64,000 nt of DNA from Sphaerospermopsis aphanizomenoides BCCUSP55 (GTDB taxonomy: Bacteria > Cyanobacteriota > Cyanobacteriia > Cyanobacteriales > Nostocaceae), in NCBI RefSeq assembly GCF_001586785.1, contig NZ_LUFH02000002.1, positions 57,572 to 121,571 of the forward strand. Direction: 5' to 3'. Both the position numbers and the translations under genes were made by a program. Shown in pieces: positions 57,273-64,000 of the stretch (its first letter is position 1; the number at the start of each line of letters is the position of its first letter). Below the pieces are notes generated by a model. It did not search any database. It was not told the DNA's origin and saw only the letters and a list, made by a program, of their open reading frames with translations.

Positions 57273-58148
57273 ATGCAAACTGAACCAAAACCAGGAACAT
57301 TATACATAGTTGGTACACCGATTGGCAATCTGGAAGATATGACTTTTCGGGCGGTACGAATTTTACAAGCAGTGGATATAATTGCGGCAGAAGATACAAG
57401 ACATACAGGAAAATTGTTGCAACATTTTCAAGTGCAAACGCCGCAGATGAGTTATCATGAACATAATCGCAGCAGTCGCATTCCTGAATTACTGGAATAT
57501 TTACAATTTGGAAAAGCGATCGCACTGGTTAGTGATGCGGGAATGCCAGGAATTTCTGACCCTGGATATGAATTAGTGAAAGCTTGTGTTGATGCAGGAA
57601 TTACTGTTGTTCCTATTCCTAGTGCTACCGCTGCTATTACCGCCTTAAGCGCATCGGGTTTACCAACCAATAGGTTTATTTTTGATGGATTTTTACCGGC
57701 AAAAAGTCAACAACGAAGAGAATATTTAGAATCATTATTAACAGAATCACGGACTTTAGTTTTTTATGAGTCTCCCCATCGGTTGCGGGATACATTACAA
57801 GATTTAGCAGATATTTTAGGGAGCGATCGCTTAATAGTCATAGCACGAGAACTAACTAAATTATATGAAGAATTTTGGCGGGGGACAATTAGTGATGCGA
57901 TCGCCCATTACCAACAAAAAGAACCCCAAGGGGAATATACCCTGTTAGTAGCAGGAATACCACCCACTAAACCTCAACTCACAGAAGCAGAACTGAAAGC
58001 TGAGTTATTAGAAATGATGAAACAGGGAGTTTCTCGTTCCCAAGCCAGCCGACAATTAGCAAAAGATATATCAATTTCCCGCCGTCAATTATATCAATTA
58101 GCCCTGTCTATTGACTTAGATTCTGAATCTGTAATCACTTCTGAATAA
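57273..58148 (+). CDS. rsmI: 16S rRNA (cytidine(1402)-2'-O)-methyltransferase
   Basis: A 291-residue tetrapyrrole-methylase-fold protein. It starts GTLYIVGTPIGNLEDMTFRA, followed by IIAAEDTRHTGKLL, ALVSDAGMPGISDPG and the C-terminal helices of RsmI. The enzyme 2'-O-methylates C1402 of 16S rRNA with SAM, tuning decoding fidelity in the ribosomal P site. Length and all motifs match. The C-terminal GVSRSQASRQLAKDISISRR is the usual small extra domain. ATG start at 57273; isolated. Confidence 0.96.
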   Translation: MQTEPKPGTLYIVGTPIGNLEDMTFRAVRILQAVDIIAAEDTRHTGKLLQHFQVQTPQMSYHEHNRSSRIPELLEYLQFGKAIALVSDAGMPGISDPGYELVKACVDAGITVVPIPSATAAITALSASGLPTNRFIFDGFLPAKSQQRREYLESLLTESRTLVFYESPHRLRDTLQDLADILGSDRLIVIARELTKLYEEFWRGTISDAIAHYQQKEPQGEYTLLVAGIPPTKPQLTEAELKAELLEMMKQGVSRSQASRQLAKDISISRRQLYQLALSIDLDSESVITSE

Positions 58149-58502
58149 AGGAAAAACCAGGGAGGAAAAAACATAGAAATGCTGGTTTTCTTCCCTAGTT
58201 TATGGCTACTAACTTTGAAAATCTAGGATTACTATAGTATTCCTGTAATTAGGTTATAAATAATAGTGAGATGCTGATGAACGTAATATAGCAGAAGTCA
58301 GGAGTCAGGAGTAAAACCCTCTTGTAGTCAGAGTTTCATTATCAATTGATGTCCTAACCACCCTGTCCAAGGCTATAACAATTGATAACTTGGTTATTTA
58401 GTCAGACCTTTGCAGTTTATTATCATCAAATTAAGATTTCATTAAGACCAGTTACAGCAGCAGGTTAACAAACTCAAGGATCGATATTTGACACTCCCCA
58501 GT

Positions 58503-58618
58503 CTAAGGGACTTCCAACTAAAAAAATATTCCATCGTTTGGGTCAGCAGGGGAGGAAGAATCTCATACTCATATTGGTTCTCACTCATTGAATAATTTAA
58601 TTTCTGGAAGTCCCTAAG
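58503..58618. mobile_element. Inverted-repeat element, MITE-like (116 bp)
   Basis: Left end CTAAGGGACTTCCAACTAAA is mirrored by the right end (CTTAGGGACTTCCAGAAATT on the complement), with AGGGACTTCCA shared. There is no coding capacity. It may be a relic or non-autonomous copy of an insertion sequence. No clear target duplication is seen. Confidence 0.6.
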
Positions 58619-58684
58619 AGGTTGTTTGATAGCTTGCGTGGCGTAGCCATAAACTTTTTCCTGTAGTATCTGACACCCACAGAT

Positions 58685-58720
58685 CCCCCTAAATCCCCCT
58701 TTTTAAGGAGGGGCTAGGGG
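58685..58720. repeat. CCCCTAAATCCCCC inverted repeat
   Basis: CCCCTAAATCCCCC opposes AGGAGGGGCTAGGGG, giving an imperfect stem with a T-rich loop. Such hairpins occur widely in Nostocales intergenic DNA. Confidence 0.6.
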
Positions 58721-58934
58721 AGGATATAACGATTTTTAATACATCACCAAAGACTTCTAAAACATCCTCTCATACTTAAATATTCACAGGCGACTAAGGC
58801 GTTAGCCTTGCTTATATGACGGACTATTCTCTTAGCGTGTTCACTCCGTTGCCTACTTACTTTCTGGATGGTTTTGCCAAGTTTGAGGCTAATATTACAA
58901 TGGAGATTATTGACAAATTGAGGACAGACTCAGA

Positions 58935-59114
58935 ATGACCCAAGTGGTTCTAGGAGAAAACGAAGGAATAGATTCAGCCCTGCGTCGGTTTAAACGCCAA
59001 GTGTCCAAAGCTGGTATTTTGGCTGACGTAAAGTATCATCGCCACTTTGAAACCCCCCTGGAAAAGCGCAAACGTAAAGCAGTCGCAGCTAGACGGAAAC
59101 GTCGTTTTAAATAA
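58935..59114 (+). CDS. rpsU: 30S ribosomal protein S21 (copy 2)
   Basis: A 59-residue protein, [19 protein letters not shown] at the start and a basic end (RRKRRFK). It is clearly paralogous to the S21 at 52438-52632 but differs in the middle ([20 protein letters not shown]) and lacks the longer tail. It starts at ATG 58935 and is monocistronic, with a hairpin beyond it. Being under 60 residues, it is easily missed in annotation. Its position downstream of repeat elements suggests separate regulation from the rbp-linked copy. Confidence 0.95.
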   Translation: MTQVVLGENEGIDSALRRFKRQVSKAGILADVKYHRHFETPLEKRKRKAVAARRKRRFK

Positions 59115-59212
59115 ACCTATTCGGTGTGGTATTAGCGTTGCTTGCAGAAATCAATATAAAACAAGCAAAATCGTTGTGCCATTTTCTTAGAAAAATTCAA
59201 CCAGCTGTGACG

Positions 59213-59229
59213 CACCCCTTATTGGGGTG
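59213..59229 (+). terminator. Hairpin downstream of rpsU copy 2
   Basis: CACCCC and GGGGTG pair around TTATT, about 100 bp past the rpsU stop. It is a short perfect stem without a T-run, so termination is only likely, not certain. Confidence 0.45.
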
Positions 59230-59431
59230 TCATCCTATTTTCAAATTTGTGCGTAAGCCTGTAAACTTGGTTAGATGGAGCAAGCGAAAACCGCTGTCCA
59301 TCAACCAAAATCAAGACACTTGAAAACAACGAGTTACAGAAGCTTTCAGCAATCAGCAATTAGCAGTCAAACTCTTTTCGTGCAAAGCTTTGCGATGGAA
59401 ATTTGTACCTTATTTTGTCACCTATCACCTG

Positions 59432-60064
59432 CTATAAGTCAACAGACCAGCTATTGCAACGATTCATCGCCTTTTCTACTCCCTGCTTCAAGGTCAGTTC
59501 TACACAGTCAACCACAAAGTCCAGCACCAAAGTCATTGATTTGGTTTCCGTCGCAGAAAAACGCCCCAAAACATGAGAAACCGTATCGGTATTATCATCA
59601 TTAGCTGCACCTTTGGGTTTACCAATACCGATTCTTAAGCGAGGAAAATTTTGACTACTCAAATGAGAGATAGTGCTTTTCATGCCGTTATGTCCACCCG
59701 CTGAACCAGACAAGCGCAAACGAGTTTTTCCCAAAGGCAAATCCATATCATCATAAATTACTAGCACCGACTCCGGCGGCAATTTATACCAACTTGTCAC
59801 CGCTTGGATTGACTGTCCGGAACGATTCATATAAGTTAGGGGTTTCAAGAGACGAATTTTGCCGCCACCTGGTGCAATACCTTCGCCAAACTGTCCTTGA
59901 AACTTACGATTTTCCGCCAGAGGAATTTGCCAAGCGCGAGAAATAACATCTACAGCCGCAAAGCCAATATTATGGCGAGTTTGGTCATACTTAGGTTCAG
60001 GATTCCCCAAACCTACTATTAGCTGGGGAATCACCAAAGCTGGTTGGGTAATAGCTTCTGTCAT
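59432..60064 (-). CDS. pth: Peptidyl-tRNA hydrolase
   Basis: A 210-residue enzyme that recycles peptidyl-tRNA released from ribosomes. Conserved core: LIVGLGNPEPKYDQTRHNIG (catalytic His in RHNIGF, near residue 31), KPLTYMNRSGQSI, VIYDDMDLPLGKTRL and GGHNGMKSTISHL. It is some 15 residues longer than the E. coli protein, mostly at the start and end. ATG at 60064. It lies just downstream of tatA on the same strand, the conserved pth-tatA-psbH order of many Nostocales. Confidence 0.97.
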   Translation of the reverse strand: MTEAITQPALVIPQLIVGLGNPEPKYDQTRHNIGFAAVDVISRAWQIPLAENRKFQGQFGEGIAPGGGKIRLLKPLTYMNRSGQSIQAVTSWYKLPPESVLVIYDDMDLPLGKTRLRLSGSAGGHNGMKSTISHLSSQNFPRLRIGIGKPKGAANDDNTDTVSHVLGRFSATETKSMTLVLDFVVDCVELTLKQGVEKAMNRCNSWSVDL

Positions 60065-60162
60065 CCGATTTTGGATTTTGGATTTTGGATTTTAGATTTT
60101 AGATTTTGGATTTCGGATTGATTTTAATTTTTAACTTTTAGTTTTTCATTCCGCCCACTTAC

Positions 60163-60435
60163 TTAGCTAGTGGGAGAAGAACCAGTATTTTCTTGCGGTG
60201 ATTTCCCAGATTCAATTTGCTTAGGTTCGAGTTCAGCCGTAGTTTTCACAGCTTGTTCCAATTGTTCAGCTTCCCGTTTAAACTCATTTTGAAATTCATT
60301 AGAAGCTTCTTGGAAACCGCGAATGGTTTTACCTAAACTCCGACCAATTTCTGGTAGCTTTTTCGGTCCAAAAATTAAAAGCGCAACCACCATAATTAGA
60401 CCCATTTCTGGTAGACCAATACCAAATATATTCAT
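60163..60435 (-). CDS. tatA: Twin-arginine translocase subunit TatA/E
   Basis: A 90-residue TatA family protein: one N-terminal membrane helix (about 5-22), then the hinge FGPKKLPEIGRSLGKTI and an amphipathic helix followed by a polar tail with Glu, Gln and Ser. TatA forms the protein-conducting ring for folded proteins with twin-arginine signals. The motif FGPKKLPEIGRSLGK is diagnostic; A and E cannot be separated by sequence alone. ATG at 60435. It is flanked by pth and psbH. Confidence 0.96.
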   Translation of the reverse strand: MNIFGIGLPEMGLIMVVALLIFGPKKLPEIGRSLGKTIRGFQEASNEFQNEFKREAEQLEQAVKTTAELEPKQIESGKSPQENTGSSPTS

Positions 60436-60478
60436 TATTTTTTCCTTTAGATCATCTCATATCCATAAAATATATCAG

Positions 60479-60516
60479 GAGTTTATGAGTATGGCTTACA
60501 CCAAGCGCCACTATTA
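60479..60516. repeat. Diverged copy of the 39 bp repeat at the window end
   Basis: AGGAGTTTATGAGTATGGCTTACACCAAGCGCCACTATTAG resembles the 39 bp unit at 63813 (AGGAGTTCAGTAGTATGGCTTACGCCACGCTGCGCTATC) at most positions, suggesting a dispersed repeat family. Confidence 0.6.
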
Positions 60517-60623
60517 GAATAAATAAAAAAGAAGGAGAAATAAAGAAGTTTTTCCCTACACCCCATACCCCACTGGTTGAAAAACCCGGACAAGCCGGGT
60601 CTATGATGATGGCTGTATAGCAA

Positions 60624-60827
60624 TTAGCCGCCTAGACTGCGCCAATCAACAAGTACATCCTGAATTAACAGTGACTTATTGTAAACTTGCAGAATAATTA
60701 GCAAAAACACGAAAAATAAACCCATAAAAACAGCCATTACAGGTGTTGTACCCCAACCCGGAGCGACTTTACCATACTCAGCATTTAAGGGTCTGAGGAT
60801 ATCTCCCAACCTAGTCCGTTGTGCCAT
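60624..60827 (-). CDS. psbH: Photosystem II reaction centre protein H
   Basis: A 67-residue single-helix thylakoid protein, needed for photosystem II assembly and repair around CP47. N-terminal [23 protein letters not shown] is diagnostic, followed by the helix [20 protein letters not shown] and the tail WRSLGG. ATG at 60827. psbN is encoded 255 bp away on the other strand, the conserved psbH/psbN divergence. Translation would occur at the thylakoid membrane. Confidence 0.97.
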   Translation of the reverse strand: MAQRTRLGDILRPLNAEYGKVAPGWGTTPVMAVFMGLFFVFLLIILQVYNKSLLIQDVLVDWRSLGG

Positions 60828-61082
60828 AGTTCACCTAAGATCAGTTGCCAAAGCTTTTTTAATCTTCTTTTACATTCCCAAACCCTAACAGGGCTTGGAT
60901 TTTTGGAATGAACCCGCCGCTTTCAGGTTGCCCCAATAGCAGGTCTTACAGTTCTTATTTATCCGTCCTATATATTGCCATCTACTTCGTACCCACCTTC
61001 CTGATCTATCCTTACTTCTGCACTTTTGTTTAAGTTTTGTAATATTCTATAAACATATCTCTCATAATATAACCCTAAATTT

Positions 61083-61220
61083 ATGGACTTAGAACCCGGT
61101 TTAGTGCTTGGTGTTTCCTTTTGTGCCATACTGGTTGCAATCACCGGCATGGCGATCTATACTTCATTTGGACCTCCAAGCAAGCAGTTAAGCGACCCCT
61201 TTGAAGACCACGAAGATTAA
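61083..61220 (+). CDS. psbN: Photosystem II assembly protein PsbN
   Basis: A 45-residue thylakoid protein that assists photosystem II assembly rather than being a stable subunit. It has a short N-terminus (MDLEPGLVLGVSFCA), one membrane helix and the conserved C-terminus TSFGPPSKQLSDPFEDHED. At only 45 codons it is easily overlooked. It is divergent from psbH, as in most cyanobacteria and chloroplasts. A hairpin (61244-61260) follows the stop. Confidence 0.96.
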   Translation: MDLEPGLVLGVSFCAILVAITGMAIYTSFGPPSKQLSDPFEDHED

Positions 61221-61243
61221 TATTGTTATTAATTTAACCCGGT

Positions 61244-61260
61244 GGTGGGCAATGCCCACC
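61244..61260 (+). terminator. Hairpin after psbN
   Basis: GGTGGGC and GCCCACC pair around AAT, 24 bp after the psbN stop. The GTGGGCAATGCCCAC core also appears as dispersed hairpins elsewhere (3512, 15851), so it may be a repeat that acts as a terminator. Confidence 0.55.
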
Positions 61261-61429
61261 CTACTGGTGGAAATCATTCTGGTATTTTGTAGGCGAGTCA
61301 ATGCTTGTACTAAGGCATTTTAAACTCTTTTACTCTGGGGAAATAGATTTGCAGTTTTACCACTAAGGCTAAATTTATCACTTCTGCGAATTTAGTTGAA
61401 AGTTAATGATTGTCATCGCCAATTCAAAA

Positions 61430-61819
61430 TTAGAATTTAACTCCTAACTGTCCATTGAAACCACGGACAGAATTATAACCAGCACCAATAAAAATATGTT
61501 CAGTTGCGTTTGCTTGGACACCACCAGAGAAAGCAACACCCTTATCTTCTGAATAGTAACCAACTCCCACATAAGGAGAAATTACAGGTAAATTGATAAA
61601 TTTCAAGACATCAACACCTGTTGCACCATCAGCACCAGTTCCCACTTCCACACCTAAACTCAAAGCCCTAGCACCCACAGCGTAGGTAACATCACCATCC
61701 TTTTCCCCCACAGAAACCCAAGGTTGGGGGACAATTTGCGCGGATGCTTGACCAGGATTTAAAAACACAAACAAACCCAAAGAAGCGATAAGAGTTTTGA
61801 CAATAACTGCTGATTTCAT
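61430..61819 (-). CDS. Small secreted beta-barrel-like protein
   Basis: A 129-residue protein beginning at the ATG at 61819 with a Sec signal peptide (KSAVIVKTLIASLGLFVFL, cleavage after GQASA). The mature part is short and beta-rich: PWVSVGEKDGDVTYAVGARAL, SPYVGVGYYSED, VAFSGGVQANATE and HIFIGAGYNSVRGFNGQLGVKF. The alternating aromatic/glycine strands and the terminal aromatic residue fit an outer-membrane barrel or an exported beta protein. I do not recognise a named family. The upstream TTG start is rejected because the signal peptide begins at this ATG. Confidence 0.7.
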   Translation of the reverse strand: MKSAVIVKTLIASLGLFVFLNPGQASAQIVPQPWVSVGEKDGDVTYAVGARALSLGVEVGTGADGATGVDVLKFINLPVISPYVGVGYYSEDKGVAFSGGVQANATEHIFIGAGYNSVRGFNGQLGVKF

Positions 61820-61968
61820 AGCTTTCTTCCCGCTATTTGCCACAATCAATAATCATGACGTATTCCACCTCAATTAAGTGCCTCAAACCAGAAAAGACAC
61901 AAAGCCAAAAAACACTCTGTGTCCCTCTGCGTTACCTCCGCGTACCTCTGCGTTAAAAACTCTTCCCT

Positions 61969-63726
61969 CTACATCCTCTCTAAAACCTTAATTCCCAACA
62001 AATCTAATCCTAACTTCAGCGTTTTAGCTGTCAAATCACATAACATCAACCGCGAAGTTCTTATAGGTTCTTCAGATTTCAACACCGGACACTTATCATA
62101 GAACTTATTAAACTTTTCACTGAGATTATATAAATAATCACACAGACGATTTGGTAATAAATCCTGTTCAACTTCATTAATTACTTCATCCAGTTGTAAC
62201 AAATGCTTGGCTAAAGTTAATTCTGTTTCTTCTGTCAGAATAATTTTGGCATCTGTTCCTAAATTTTCAAAGTCAATATTACCTTCTCTGCTAATACCTT
62301 GTGTTCTTACATAAGCATATAACATATAAGGTGCTGTATTGCCTTTCAAAGCCAGCATCTTATCATAACTAAAAACATAATTGCTAGTACGGTTTTGGCT
62401 TAAATCTGCGTATTTTACAGCACTAATACCAACTATCTCAGCAACATTATTAATAAACTCTTCAGTTTCTTCTCTGCCTTCGTCTTGTAATCTTGTTGTT
62501 AAATCTGCACGAGTCCGAGAAACAGCTTCATCTAATAAATCTTTTAACCTAACTGTATCACCGGAACGAGTTTTAAATTTCTTTCCGTCATCTCCTAAAA
62601 CCAAACCGAAGGGAACGTGAACTAATTCCACATCATCAGGTATCCAATCTGCTTTTTTTGCAACTTGGAAAAATTGAGCAAAGTGGTTTGCTTGTCCCGC
62701 ATCGGTGACGTAAATTATCCGTTTTGCTTGATCTTTTTGAATGCGGTAGCGAACAGATGCTAAATCTGTGGTGGCGTAGTTATAACCACCATCTGATTTT
62801 TGGACAATTAAGGGTAAAGGTTCACCTTCTCTGTTAGTAAAACCTTCTAAGAACACACATTTTGCACCTTGGTTTTCTTCTACTAATCCAATTTTTTCTA
62901 AATCTTCTACAACTGCTGGAAGATATGGGTTGTAAAAAGATTCTCCTCTTTCAATTAATTGAACATCCAATAAATCATAAATTACTTGAAACTCTTTCCG
63001 TGACTGTTCACAAAGTAAATTCCAAGCATGAAGTGTATCTTCTGCACCTGCTTGTAATCTCACAACTTCTTGACGTGCTGTTTCTTGAAAATCTGCATCT
63101 GCATCAAATCTTTGTTTAGCTTGACGGTAAAAAGTAACTAAATCTCCAATATCTAAAGCATTAGCAGTTGTCAGTGCGTCTGGGTAAACTTCCCGCAAAT
63201 AAGCAATTAACATTCCAAATTGCGTACCCCAGTCGCCGACATGATTTAACCGTAATACATCATGTCCACGAAATTCTAAAATCCGGGCAATACAATCACC
63301 AATAATTGTAGAACGCAAGTGTCCGACGTGCATTTCTTTAGCAATATTCGGACTGGAAAAATCGACAATTTCTTTTTGGGGATTTTTCGCTTTTGGAACT
63401 CCTAACCGAGAATCTGTTTTAATGGCGTTGAGTTGTGCTTCTAGGTAGGATGTTTGTAATTTTAAATTAATAAAACCAGGGCCTGCAATTTCTGGTGGTT
63501 CGCAAATATCAGATATATCTAGTTTTTCTACAATAGCAGAAGCGATCGCACGCGGTTGCATTCCCAATTTCTTACTTAGGGATAAAGCCACATTCGCTTG
63601 AAAATCTCCAAATTTAGGATTACTCGCCGGTACTAAAATGGGATCTACTCCGGTGTAGTCAGCGCCAAATGCAGCCACCAAAGCCTGTGCTAATTTCAGT
63701 TTAAGTTGTTCTTGTGTAGCGTTCAT
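61969..63726 (-). CDS. argS: Arginyl-tRNA synthetase
   Basis: A 585-residue class I synthetase attaching arginine to tRNA-Arg in the cytosol. Order: the N-terminal Add-1 domain (roughly 1-95, [20 protein letters not shown]), the HIGH-type motif [18 protein letters not shown] near residue 128, the core with [11 protein letters not shown] and [18 protein letters not shown] (in place of KMSKS in this group), and the DALR anticodon-binding domain ending GIKVLERM. Length and order are normal. ATG at 63726. It is likely monocistronic; 240 bp further are GC-rich tandem repeats. Confidence 0.97.
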   Translation of the reverse strand: MNATQEQLKLKLAQALVAAFGADYTGVDPILVPASNPKFGDFQANVALSLSKKLGMQPRAIASAIVEKLDISDICEPPEIAGPGFINLKLQTSYLEAQLNAIKTDSRLGVPKAKNPQKEIVDFSSPNIAKEMHVGHLRSTIIGDCIARILEFRGHDVLRLNHVGDWGTQFGMLIAYLREVYPDALTTANALDIGDLVTFYRQAKQRFDADADFQETARQEVVRLQAGAEDTLHAWNLLCEQSRKEFQVIYDLLDVQLIERGESFYNPYLPAVVEDLEKIGLVEENQGAKCVFLEGFTNREGEPLPLIVQKSDGGYNYATTDLASVRYRIQKDQAKRIIYVTDAGQANHFAQFFQVAKKADWIPDDVELVHVPFGLVLGDDGKKFKTRSGDTVRLKDLLDEAVSRTRADLTTRLQDEGREETEEFINNVAEIVGISAVKYADLSQNRTSNYVFSYDKMLALKGNTAPYMLYAYVRTQGISREGNIDFENLGTDAKIILTEETELTLAKHLLQLDEVINEVEQDLLPNRLCDYLYNLSEKFNKFYDKCPVLKSEEPIRTSRLMLCDLTAKTLKLGLDLLGIKVLERM

Positions 63727-63812
63727 ATTTTAATATTATCTGTGTCGAAAATGCTATGGGGCCGCTTAAAGTTGGCATATTCCCAAACGCTTGATTATTC
63801 TAACCGAATAAT

Positions 63813-63902
63813 AGGAGTTCAGTAGTATGGCTTACGCCACGCTGCGCTATCAGGAGTTCAGTAGTATGGCTTACGCCACGCTGCGCTATCAGGAGTTCAG
63901 TA
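63813..63902. repeat. 39 bp tandem repeat, 2.3 units
   Basis: Two perfect 39 bp units (AGGAGTTCAGTAGTATGGCT...) at 63813-63851 and 63852-63890, plus 12 bp of a third. Inside the unit, GCTTACGCCACGCTGCGCTAT is GC-rich and partially palindromic. There are no spacers, so it is not a CRISPR array. Confidence 0.9.
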
Positions 63903-63937
63903 AAAAGAAGAATTGAAGAATAAAGAACTAATTTTTC

Positions 63938-64000
63938 TTCCCCTGCTTCCCCTGCTTCCCCTGCTTCCCGTGCCTCCCCTACACCCCTACACCCCTACAC
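63938..64000. repeat. TTCCCCTGC and CTACACCC tandem repeats
   Basis: A run of TTCCCCTGC-type nine-base units grading into CTACACCC eight-base units, cut off by the window end. Same class of short tandem repeat as at 24428-24562. Confidence 0.85.

Larger units (their letters stand above)
58149..58934. other. Intergenic region upstream of rpsU copy 2
   Basis: Nearly 790 bp with no gene I can support. It contains the 116 bp inverted-repeat element at 58503-58618 and an imperfect inverted repeat of CCCCTAAATCCCCC type at 58685-58720. The promoter and leader of the following rpsU gene must lie in its right part. Confidence 0.5.

Noticed and set aside
63813..63902. CRISPR-like repeat at the window end
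   Set aside because: Units are directly adjacent without spacers, only 2.3 copies, and there are no cas genes.
1..64000. tRNA, rRNA, riboswitch and other structured RNA genes
   Set aside because: I scanned the gaps by eye and saw no cloverleaf or recognised conserved RNA core. A covariance-model search would be needed to exclude small RNAs.

Overview
The window comes from a filamentous, probably heterocyst-forming cyanobacterium (order Nostocales). The evidence is psbH and psbN next to tatA and pth, many HIP1 octamers (GCGATCGC), heptanucleotide short tandem repeats between genes, a GUN4-domain kinase, a Tab2 translation factor and an rbp-rpsU cold-shock pair. The DNA is AT-rich. No rRNA, tRNA, CRISPR array or complete insertion sequence was recognised. 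I cannot name the genus from the sequence alone.

Left part (1-25 kb). Three small genes with nuclease-like (PD-(D/E)XK-type) motifs flank an acetyl-CoA synthetase gene. They are followed by a Ser/Thr kinase with a GUN4 domain, a histidine phosphatase, a sensor histidine kinase paired with a urea/amide-type periplasmic binding protein, a large P-type cation ATPase, a GT39-type membrane glycosyltransferase, two small membrane proteins, Tex, a ClC-CBS-UspA fusion, a TldD/PmbA protein and Tab2.

Centre (25.4-44.9 kb). Two giant genes on the minus strand dominate. One is a three-module NRPS (truncated C-A-T-C-A-T-C-A-T-TE). Its adenylation pockets read as Thr, an unassigned residue (possibly basic) and Val, and its thioesterase has Cys in place of the usual Ser nucleophile. 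The other is a 3040-residue surface-type protein with 17 SdrD-B repeats, two nearly identical DUF11 blocks each carrying an inserted domain, and an N-terminal region that looks like a Cys-Gln thioester adhesin domain. The two genes are separated by a strong hairpin and need not be functionally linked.

Right part (45-64 kb). This is mostly core metabolism and translation: a lysophospholipase-like hydrolase, PlsC, a second GT39 protein, a methyltransferase, a lipoprotein, rbp-rpsU, CysQ, a YdcF-family protein, a PfkB kinase, a DUF29 protein, a PH-domain protein, RsmI, a second rpsU, then pth-tatA-psbH with psbN on the opposite strand, a small beta-barrel-like secreted protein and argS.

Repeats are a theme. 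Two copies of a 122-129 bp MITE-like element each sit 20-22 bp upstream of a start codon. A 116 bp inverted-repeat element, a GC-rich palindromic element and 39 bp tandem repeats lie between genes. A GCAGAGG-type tandem repeat is embedded in frame in the P-type ATPase gene.
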